Shown here: one piece after another, positions 1 through 4,837 of the stretch
How the letters are laid out: the number at the start of each line of letters is the position of its first letter
Numbering within the stretch: the stretch's first letter is position 1
Origin: Sulfurimonas sp.
Lineage (GTDB): Bacteria; Campylobacterota; Campylobacteria; Campylobacterales; Sulfurimonadaceae
Reading direction: 5' to 3'
Length of the DNA: 5,481 nt
NCBI GenBank assembly: GCA_015487435.1
Contig: WFPU01000100.1
Span: 1-5,481 of the forward strand
Notes under the pieces: generated by a model
Told to the model about the DNA's origin: nothing
Seen by the model: the letters and a program-made list of their open reading frames with translations, nothing else
Database searches by the model: none
Made by a program: the position numbers and the translations under genes

Positions 1-19
1 AGATGTGTATAAGAGACAG
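1..19 (+). other. Tn5 mosaic-end sequencing adapter (artefact)
   Basis: The first 19 bases read AGATGTGTATAAGAGACAG, which is identical to the synthetic Tn5 transposase mosaic end used in tagmentation (Nextera-type) libraries. It lies exactly at the window edge, as an untrimmed adapter would. It is therefore not part of the organism's DNA. It also supplies a spurious GTG start at position 5 that would add the artefactual residues MYKRQ to the first coding region. Confidence 0.96.
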
Positions 20-388
20 GATGGTATCTACATAAATCCAAAAGGTTATATCTATAATAATATAATTCAAAAAAAACATATAAATTACCTTATAGGCTGC
101 AATTTTTCATGTTACAAAAAAGATATTGAATCTATAAATGGATTTAATGAAGATTATAAAAACCCAGCCATAGGGGAAGATGTAGATATTAACTGGAGAT
201 TTAGAGCAGATGGTACCGAGGTTATATCATGCAGAAATATTGCTAATGTATATCACTTATGGCACAAAAAAGGCTTTGGTTCAAATGAGGGTGAGATTAA
301 TAATAAAATATTAAAAGCAAATTTTGATATTAATAGATTTGTATGTCTAAACGGATTAAAAAAATTAAAAGATGGAGAAAGTATATGA
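20..388 (+). CDS. Family 2 glycosyltransferase, C-terminal part (5' truncated)
   Basis: This is the last 122 codons of a glycosyltransferase with a GT-A fold, open at its 5' end; codons before position 20 are adapter. Numbering from the first real residue, it shows a GCN motif (26-28), NGF (40-42), the acidic GED motif (52-54) followed by a WRF helix, and YHLWH (78-82). This set is typical of GT2 enzymes carrying the galactosyltransferase-type C-terminal module (Glyco_tranf_7C), where the ED pair acts in acceptor activation and the His helps bind metal or nucleotide. The N-terminal nucleotide-sugar-binding half, with the DxD motif, is missing because the contig ends. The enzyme should act on the cytoplasmic face of the inner membrane, adding a sugar to a lipid-linked glycan. 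The sugar specificity cannot be read. Its stop codon overlaps the rmlA start (ATGA), which suggests translational coupling. Confidence 0.85.
   Translation, partial: DGIYINPKGYIYNNIIQKKHINYLIGCNFSCYKKDIESINGFNEDYKNPAIGEDVDINWRFRADGTEVISCRNIANVYHLWHKKGFGSNEGEINNKILKANFDINRFVCLNGLKKLKDGESI
374..377 (+). promoter_or_regulatory. Ribosome binding site of rmlA
   Basis: GGAG lies 7 bases upstream of the ATG at 385, inside the end of the preceding gene. It decides the rmlA start. An in-frame ATG at 343 would add 14 lysine/arginine-rich residues that are not part of the family fold, and I see no good Shine-Dalgarno sequence in front of it. Confidence 0.7.
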
Positions 389-1269
389 AAGGCATAATAT
401 TAGCCGGAGGAAGTGGAACAAGGCTATATCCAATTACAAAAGGTGTATCTAAACAGCTAGTTCCAATTTATGATAAGCCGATGATATATTATCCATTGTC
501 AGTATTAATGTTAGCAGGTATTACTGAAGTTTTAATTATCTCGACTCCACATGATTTGCCAAGGTTTGAAGAGTTATTAGGTGATGGTAGTGACATAGGT
601 ATGAAATTTTCATATGTAGTTCAACCATCACCAGATGGACTAGCCCAAGCATTTATTCTTGGAGAAAAGTTCATTGGGGACGATGATGTATGTCTTGTTC
701 TTGGAGATAATATATTTTATGGGCATGGGCTTACAGACTTGCTTGCACAAAGTGTTAAAAATGCTCATGAGGAAGATAAAGCAACCGTATTTGGTTATTA
801 TGTAAAAGACCCAGAGAGATATGGTGTTGCTGAATTTAATGAAGAGGGTATAGTAACTTCATTGGAAGAAAAACCAACTGATCCTAAAAGTAACTATGCT
901 GTTGTTGGTTTATACTTTTATCCTAATGATGTAGTGAAAAAATCTAAACTTGTAAAACCAAGTGATAGAGGTGAATTAGAGATAACAACTCTAAATCAAG
1001 ACTATTTAAATGAAAACAGATTAAAAGTTGAGCTGATGGGTAGAGGATATGCTTGGCTCGACACTGGAACTCATGAGTCTCTTTTAGAAGCTAGCTTATT
1101 TATTCAAACTATTGAAAATAGACAATCATTAAAAGTTGCATGTATTGAAGAGATAGCATTTGAAATGGATTATATATCTAAAGAGAAACTTTTAGAATTA
1201 GCACAACCACTAAAGAAAAATCAATATGGTCAATACTTAATCCGTAGAGCAAATCAAGGTAAATTATAG
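385..1269 (+). CDS. rmlA: Glucose-1-phosphate thymidylyltransferase
   Basis: RmlA (RfbA) joins dTTP and alpha-D-glucose-1-phosphate to give dTDP-glucose and pyrophosphate, the first step of dTDP-L-rhamnose synthesis in the cytoplasm. From the chosen start the protein is 294 residues, the usual family length. The nucleotide-binding signature GGSGTRLYPIT spans residues 8-18, and K23 in the following SKQL is the expected catalytic lysine. LGDN (106-109) carries the Mg-binding Asp108. EEKP is at 161-164, RGELEIT at 195-201, and WLDTGTH at 224-230 carries the second metal-binding Asp226. All key residues are present, so the enzyme looks functional. Family members are tetramers inhibited by dTDP-rhamnose; that is family knowledge, not visible here. 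The start at 385 is supported by the overlap with the upstream stop codon and by the GGAG site. rmlC begins on the base after its stop. Confidence 0.97.
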   Translation: MKGIILAGGSGTRLYPITKGVSKQLVPIYDKPMIYYPLSVLMLAGITEVLIISTPHDLPRFEELLGDGSDIGMKFSYVVQPSPDGLAQAFILGEKFIGDDDVCLVLGDNIFYGHGLTDLLAQSVKNAHEEDKATVFGYYVKDPERYGVAEFNEEGIVTSLEEKPTDPKSNYAVVGLYFYPNDVVKKSKLVKPSDRGELEITTLNQDYLNENRLKVELMGRGYAWLDTGTHESLLEASLFIQTIENRQSLKVACIEEIAFEMDYISKEKLLELAQPLKKNQYGQYLIRRANQGKL

Positions 1270-1845
1270 ATGAATTTTATAAGAACAGAGATAGAAGATG
1301 TAATAATAATAGAGCCTCAAATCCATGGTGATAATAGAGGTTACTTTATAGAAACTTTTCGGCAAGATAAACTTGAAGAGTTTTTAGGTTACAAAATAAA
1401 TTTTTGTCAAGATAATGAATCTAAAAGCTCAAAAGGTGTCCTTCGTGGTCTGCATTATCAATTAGCTCCTGCTGCTCAAACAAAACTTGTTCGTGTAATA
1501 CAGGGCAGCGTTCTTGATGTAGCTGTTGATATAAGAAAAGGTAGTCCTACTTTTGGAAAACATGTCGCAGTTGAACTTAGCGGTGATAACAAAAGACAAC
1601 TTTTAGTGCCTCGTGGTTTTGCACATGGATTTGTAGTCCTTGAAGATAACACAACTTTTGCATATAAAGTAGACAACTATTATTCTCCAGTAAATGACAG
1701 GGGGATAGCATTTGATGATAAAGCACTTAGAATTGATTGGATAATCTCACATAATGAGCTTAACCTTTCTCAAAAAGACACTAAACAACCTAAATTAAAT
1801 GAAACTAATGATTTGTTTGAGTATGGTGTAGATTATTATGCTTAA
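1270..1845 (+). CDS. rmlC: dTDP-4-dehydrorhamnose 3,5-epimerase
   Basis: RmlC (RfbC) epimerises C3 and C5 of dTDP-4-keto-6-deoxyglucose, giving dTDP-4-keto-L-rhamnose. The 191-residue protein is a single cupin (double-stranded beta-helix). It shows NRGYF (22-26), QDNES (47-51), LRGLHYQ (58-64) with the catalytic base H62, K72 in QTKLVRV, the RGFAHGF loop (115-121) with H119, and Y132, the expected catalytic acid, in the AYKVDNYYSP segment. The family's LS.KD motif appears as LSQKD at 166-170, followed by a tail of about 20 residues ending in DLFEYGVDYYA. The ATG directly follows the rmlA stop; AAGG at 1256-1259 can serve as ribosome binding site. The 3' end overlaps the rmlD start by 8 bases. 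The gene appears intact. Confidence 0.97.
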   Translation: MNFIRTEIEDVIIIEPQIHGDNRGYFIETFRQDKLEEFLGYKINFCQDNESKSSKGVLRGLHYQLAPAAQTKLVRVIQGSVLDVAVDIRKGSPTFGKHVAVELSGDNKRQLLVPRGFAHGFVVLEDNTTFAYKVDNYYSPVNDRGIAFDDKALRIDWIISHNELNLSQKDTKQPKLNETNDLFEYGVDYYA

Positions 1846-2725
1846 TCTTTTAGTAACTGGTTCGAGTGGACAAGTAGGTAGTGAAATACAAGCATTGGCT
1901 ACAAATTACAAATACAACTTTTTTTTTACAGATAAAGATGATTTAGATATTTCAAATGAAAATGAGATAAACAATTTTGTAGAAATAAATAATGTAGATA
2001 TTATCATAAATTGTGCAGCTTATACGGCTGTTGATAAAGCAGAAGAAGACAAAGAATCAGCAGATTTAGTTAATCATCTAGCTGTTAAACATTTAGCTCA
2101 AATCTCTAAAGAAAAAAATATTAAACTTATTCATATCTCAACAGATTATGTCTTTGATGGCAAAGCTCACATGCCATACATTGAAGATGATACAACAAAC
2201 CCAAATGGTATTTATGGAAAAACTAAACTTGATGGCGAAATAGCTATGCAAAATATAAATCCAAAAAACTCTATAATAATTAGAACATCATGGGTCTATT
2301 CATCATTTGGAGCTAATTTTGTAAAGACGATGCTTCGCTTAGGTAAAGAAAAAGACTCTTTAGGAGTTATTTTTGATCAAGTAGGTACTCCAACATATGC
2401 AAAAGATTTAGCCAAAGCTATACTTGAGATTATTCCTAAGTTAGATTCCCATGTCAAGCATGATTGGGAATCTAATGTAAAAATCTATCACTACTCAAAT
2501 GAGGGTGTATTATCTTGGTATGATTTTGCAAAAGAGATAATGAAAATGGCTAAACTTGATTGTAAAATAAATCCAATTGAGACTAAACAATATCCAACAC
2601 CCGCTAAAAGACCTCATTATAGTCTGCTAAATAAGTCAAAGATTAAAAATGAATTTAATATAAACATTCCATACTGGAAAGACTCTTTATATGAATGTTT
2701 AAAAACAATGGGAGAGAAAAAATAA
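1838..2725 (+). CDS. rmlD: dTDP-4-dehydrorhamnose reductase
   Basis: RmlD (RfbD) carries out the last step, NAD(P)H-dependent reduction of dTDP-4-keto-L-rhamnose to dTDP-L-rhamnose. The 295-residue protein is an extended short-chain dehydrogenase/reductase. The N-terminal Rossmann motif TGSSGQVG is at 7-14, CAAYTAVDKAE at 59-69, the STDYVFDG strand at 101-108 supplies the catalytic Ser/Thr, and the catalytic pair Y126 and K130 lies in YGKTK. RTSWVY (149-154), FDQVGTPT (179-186) and RPHYS (258-262) are further family signatures. It begins inside the end of rmlC with only a weak Shine-Dalgarno sequence, so coupled translation is likely. Residues 202-213, between the GTPTYAKDLA helix and the YHYSNEG strand, are encoded by a near-perfect palindrome (2441-2475) and look like an added loop. 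The active-site motifs are undisturbed. Confidence 0.96.
   Translation: MLNLLVTGSSGQVGSEIQALATNYKYNFFFTDKDDLDISNENEINNFVEINNVDIIINCAAYTAVDKAEEDKESADLVNHLAVKHLAQISKEKNIKLIHISTDYVFDGKAHMPYIEDDTTNPNGIYGKTKLDGEIAMQNINPKNSIIIRTSWVYSSFGANFVKTMLRLGKEKDSLGVIFDQVGTPTYAKDLAKAILEIIPKLDSHVKHDWESNVKIYHYSNEGVLSWYDFAKEIMKMAKLDCKINPIETKQYPTPAKRPHYSLLNKSKIKNEFNINIPYWKDSLYECLKTMGEKK
2441..2475. repeat. Intragenic palindromic element in rmlD
   Basis: Arms of 11 bases, TTAGATTCCCA (2441-2451) and TGGGAATCTAA (2465-2475), are perfect inverted copies separated by 13 bases. Inside them, ATG/CAT can extend the stem around a TCAAG loop, leaving GATT bulged on the right arm. The element is read in frame as residues 202-213 of RmlD (LDSHVKHDWESN). 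On the other strand its loop is CTTGA and it ends in ATCTAA, features shared with the second rmlB element. There is no T-run after it and it lies mid-gene, so a terminator is unlikely. I infer it belongs to a palindromic repeat family, inserted in the opposite orientation to the two rmlB copies. Confidence 0.7.
2711..2716 (+). promoter_or_regulatory. Ribosome binding site of rmlB
   Basis: GGAGAG lies 8 bases before the ATG at 2725, within the last codons of rmlD. It selects that start over an in-frame ATG at 2695, which would prepend ten residues to the MKSILLTG strand that normally opens the family. Confidence 0.75.
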
Positions 2726-3822
2726 TGAAATCAATTTTACTAACAGGAACAGCTGGATTTATAGGAAGTAATTTTGTGCCTTACTTTTTAGATAAATATC
2801 CAGATTACAATTTAATAAATCTAGATTTGTTAACATACGCAGGTAATTTAGAAAATTTATCTGAGTGTGAAGACAATCCTAGATATAAATTTATAAAAGG
2901 TGATATCTGTAATCGTGAGTTAGTAGAATTTATCTTTAGTGAATATGATATACAAGGTGTTATTCATTTCGCGGCAGAATCTCATGTTGATAACTCCATT
3001 AAAAACCCAGGTGTATTTATAGAAACAAATGTAAATGGTACTTTCACATTGATAGATGTAGCTTATAAATACTGGATGGATAAACCATTTGAATATAAAG
3101 ATAGATATCGTCATTCCGAACTTGTATCCAAAGGGCATACTAATTCAGAATCTATCCTACCAAGATTTCACCATATCTCTACAGATGAAGTGTATGGAAC
3201 TCTTAATGAAACAAATCTCTTTACAGAAGAAACTCCTTATGCCCCTAACTCTCCATACTCAGCTTCCAAAGCAAGCAGTGATATGATAGTTAGATCTTAT
3301 CAGGAAACTTATGGGATGAATACAGTAATTACAAATTGCTCTAATAACTATGGTCCAAAACAACATGATGAGAAACTCATTCCAACAATAATCAGAAAAG
3401 CATTAGCCGGTGAATCTATCCCCATCTATGGTGATGGTAAAAATATTAGAGATTGGTTATATGTTCTTGATCACTGTAAAGGGATAGACTTAGTTTATCA
3501 TACAGGAAAAGCTGCTAATGTTTATAATATTGGTGGAAAAAATGAAAGAACAAACCTTCAGATTGTAGATACAATTTGTACAATGCTTGATGAAAAATTC
3601 CCCCCTCATCGTCATTTTGAACTTGATTCAAAATCTAAATTATCAAATATAAAAAGTTATAAAGAACTTATAACATTTGTAGAAGACAGAGCTGGACATG
3701 ATAGACGATATGCTATTGATGCTACTAAAATAGAGAAAAAACTTGGCTGGAGGGCTGATGAAAATTTTGATAGTGGAATTTTTAAGACTGTTGAATGGTA
3801 TTTGAATAAATATAAGGCTTAA
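2725..3822 (+). CDS. rmlB: dTDP-glucose 4,6-dehydratase
   Basis: RmlB (RfbB) converts dTDP-glucose to dTDP-4-keto-6-deoxyglucose using tightly bound NAD+. From the ATG at 2725, which overlaps the rmlD stop by one base, it is 365 residues, slightly long for the family. The NAD-binding motif TGTAGFIGS is at 7-15. HFAAESHVDNSI (81-92), the catalytic T153-D154-E155 in STDEVYG, the Y178/K182 pair in YSASK, NCSNNYGP (204-211) and IRDWLYV (241-247) all follow in the expected order. DRAGHDRRYAID (321-332) is the late family signature. Two unusual stretches, roughly residues 129-146 before RFHHISTDE and 295-306 before YKELITFVEDR, coincide with palindromic DNA elements. Both occupy positions where family members vary, and every catalytic motif is intact, so activity is expected. 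In pathway order it acts second although it is encoded last of the four. Confidence 0.96.
   Translation: MKSILLTGTAGFIGSNFVPYFLDKYPDYNLINLDLLTYAGNLENLSECEDNPRYKFIKGDICNRELVEFIFSEYDIQGVIHFAAESHVDNSIKNPGVFIETNVNGTFTLIDVAYKYWMDKPFEYKDRYRHSELVSKGHTNSESILPRFHHISTDEVYGTLNETNLFTEETPYAPNSPYSASKASSDMIVRSYQETYGMNTVITNCSNNYGPKQHDEKLIPTIIRKALAGESIPIYGDGKNIRDWLYVLDHCKGIDLVYHTGKAANVYNIGGKNERTNLQIVDTICTMLDEKFPPHRHFELDSKSKLSNIKSYKELITFVEDRAGHDRRYAIDATKIEKKLGWRADENFDSGIFKTVEWYLNKYKA
3109..3157 (+). repeat. Intragenic palindromic element 1 in rmlB
   Basis: The element starts CGTCATTCCGAACTTG (3109-3124) and ends TTCAGAATCTATCC (3144-3157). The arms ATTCCGAA (3113-3120) and TTCAGAAT (3144-3151) pair at seven of eight positions. 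The interior contains a second imperfect palindrome with GTAT (3124-3127) opposite ATAC (3137-3140). It is read in frame from residue R129 (RHSELVS, then KGHTN, then SESIL). Compared with the second rmlB element it carries 18 extra bases in the loop, exactly six codons. Both ends match that second copy. The right boundary is uncertain; it could extend a few bases further. Confidence 0.72.
3610..3637 (+). repeat. Intragenic palindromic element 2 in rmlB
   Basis: The arms ATTTTGAA (3614-3621) and TTCAAAAT (3627-3634) are a perfect 8-bp inverted repeat around a CTTGA loop. They are flanked by CGTC on the left and CTA on the right. The same flanks, and the GAACTTG core, occur in the element at 3109-3157. 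It is translated in the same frame as that copy, giving RHFELDSKS from residue 296. Where the first copy has CC in its left arm, this one has TT, and its right arm has the matching AA, so the hairpin is conserved while the sequence is not. It falls in the variable loop before the YKELITFVEDR segment. Confidence 0.72.
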
Positions 3823-3824
3823 AA

Positions 3825-3950
3825 ATGTTAATAAAAACAAAATATTTTGAAAGTAATAAGTATGAAAAAAACCCATTGATGATTGATGAGGTTAATAAAC
3901 TTGAAACATTAAGTATTTTTCAATGTGGTATTACAGTTAGGAAACTATAA
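3825..3950 (+). CDS. Doubtful 41-residue ORF in the rmlB-glycosyltransferase gap
   Basis: An ATG two bases after the rmlB stop opens 41 codons ending in TAA at 3948-3950, two bases before the next gene. AAGG at 3814-3817 sits 7 bases upstream, so translation is possible. The product begins MLIKTKYFESNKYEKN and ends in FQCGITVRKL. It has no signal peptide, membrane segment or motif I recognise, and I cannot assign a family. It fills the only real gap in an otherwise seamless gene array. It may be a small real protein, a remnant of a deleted gene, or chance. The rest of the interval 3823-3952 shows no promoter or terminator. Confidence 0.3.
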   Translation: MLIKTKYFESNKYEKNPLMIDEVNKLETLSIFQCGITVRKL

Positions 3951-3952
3951 TA

Positions 3953-4837
3953 ATGAGGACTACCTATAAAATTGCTGCTACAACTATTTTATACAATCCA
4001 GACGAAAGTATATTTTTAAATATTGCCTCATATATCAACGATGTAGACATCCTAATAATAGTTGATAATTCAGAAAAACTTAATAATGAAATAAGAGATA
4101 AACTACTTAAAAAACATATCAATATTGAATATATCTTTAACGGTAAAAACTTAGGCATTGCTACTGCTCTTAATATTGCTTGTGATAAAGCTTTAGAACT
4201 TGGTTATGACTGGATTTTAACTATGGACCAAGATAGTTGTTTTATAAATTTTAAAGATTATATTAACTGTTTAAATAAAATAAATAATCATGAAAAAATT
4301 GCTCTATTAGCAGGAAATACTATGTGGCATGCTAAAGACAATATGCCATCTAATCCATCGTATGAACCTGAAGAAAAATTTCTTGTAATAACATCTGCAA
4401 ATTTATTAAATTTGAAATTATTTAATAAAATTGGCCGATTTGAAGATAAGTTATTTATTGATATGGTTGATCATGATTATTGTATGAAGGCTAATTCATT
4501 AGGTTACAAAATTTTATATTTTAAAGATATACTAGTTGAACATAGTCTAGGATCATTATTTCAAAGAAAAAACATATTTACTGGAAAAATAAGAAACAAA
4601 ATTGAGCATTCGCCACAAAGAGCTTATTATATTACAAGAAATTATTTTTATACATGGAAAAAATATAGCAAACAATTTCCAAAAGAATTCAATTTATTAA
4701 AAACTCTAAATATTTTATTTATACATGATGTTACAAAAATATTAATCTATGAAGACCAAAAATTTAAAAAACTATATGCAAAGATACTTGGATTAATACA
4801 CTTTTTAAGAGGAAAGTATGGAAAACATAATTTATAA
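3953..4837 (+). CDS. GT2 glycosyltransferase, probable rhamnosyltransferase
   Basis: A 294-residue GT-A fold glycosyltransferase. The N-terminal strand AATTILYNPDESI (8-20) and VDNS (37-40) bind the nucleotide. NLGIATALNIA (66-76) and LTMDQDS (89-95), with the D-x-D metal motif at 92-94, are the pattern I associate with rfbF/rhamnosyltransferase-type GT2 enzymes. DHDYCMKA (173-180) supplies the acidic acceptor-site residues and H197 follows in VEHSLG. The C-terminal region (about 215-294) is basic and moderately hydrophobic, fitting peripheral contact with the inner membrane. Lying directly after the four dTDP-rhamnose genes, it plausibly transfers L-rhamnose to a lipid-linked acceptor. The donor assignment is inference from motif style and context. 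AGGA at 3939-3942 is a possible ribosome binding site. Its end overlaps the next gene by 20 bases. Base composition is visibly more AT-rich than in the rml genes. Confidence 0.85.
   Translation: MRTTYKIAATTILYNPDESIFLNIASYINDVDILIIVDNSEKLNNEIRDKLLKKHINIEYIFNGKNLGIATALNIACDKALELGYDWILTMDQDSCFINFKDYINCLNKINNHEKIALLAGNTMWHAKDNMPSNPSYEPEEKFLVITSANLLNLKLFNKIGRFEDKLFIDMVDHDYCMKANSLGYKILYFKDILVEHSLGSLFQRKNIFTGKIRNKIEHSPQRAYYITRNYFYTWKKYSKQFPKEFNLLKTLNILFIHDVTKILIYEDQKFKKLYAKILGLIHFLRGKYGKHNL
4809..4812 (+). promoter_or_regulatory. Ribosome binding site of the O-antigen ligase-like gene
   Basis: GAGG, part of AGAGGA at 4808-4813, lies 5 bases before the ATG at 4818, inside the coding end of the glycosyltransferase. 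The spacing is short but workable. It supports an overlapping start at 4818. Confidence 0.55.

Noticed and set aside
1..19. End of a natural Tn5 transposon
   Set aside because: The match is to the synthetic 19-bp mosaic end, sits exactly at the window edge, and no transposon gene adjoins it.
343..384. Upstream in-frame ATG at 343 as the rmlA start
   Set aside because: It would add 14 basic residues before the MKGIILAGG strand that opens the family, lacks a clear ribosome binding site, and overlaps the upstream gene by 46 bases; ATG 385 has GGAG at good spacing.
1476..1676. Minus-strand ORF within rmlC
   Set aside because: It lies wholly opposite a well-conserved gene and its translation has no recognisable domain; it is a shadow frame, as are the minus-strand frames at 2920-3138, 3643-3876 and 3964-4158.
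2441..2475. rmlD palindrome as a rho-independent terminator
   Set aside because: There is no downstream T-tract and it lies in the middle of an intact gene followed by rmlB, which must be transcribed through it.
2695..2724. Upstream in-frame ATG at 2695 as the rmlB start
   Set aside because: It adds ten residues outside the Rossmann fold; the GGAGAG at 2711-2716 points to ATG 2725.
3089..3286. Plus-strand alternative-frame ORF within rmlB
   Set aside because: It overlaps the catalytic STDE and YSASK region of RmlB in another frame, without its own motif or convincing start.
3901..3923. TTGAAA...TTTCAA inverted repeat as terminator or promoter in the rmlB-GT gap
   Set aside because: The stem is only six AT-rich pairs with an 11-base loop and no proper T-run after it; the nearest TATTAC-like -10 is about 22 bases from TTGAAA, too far for a standard promoter.
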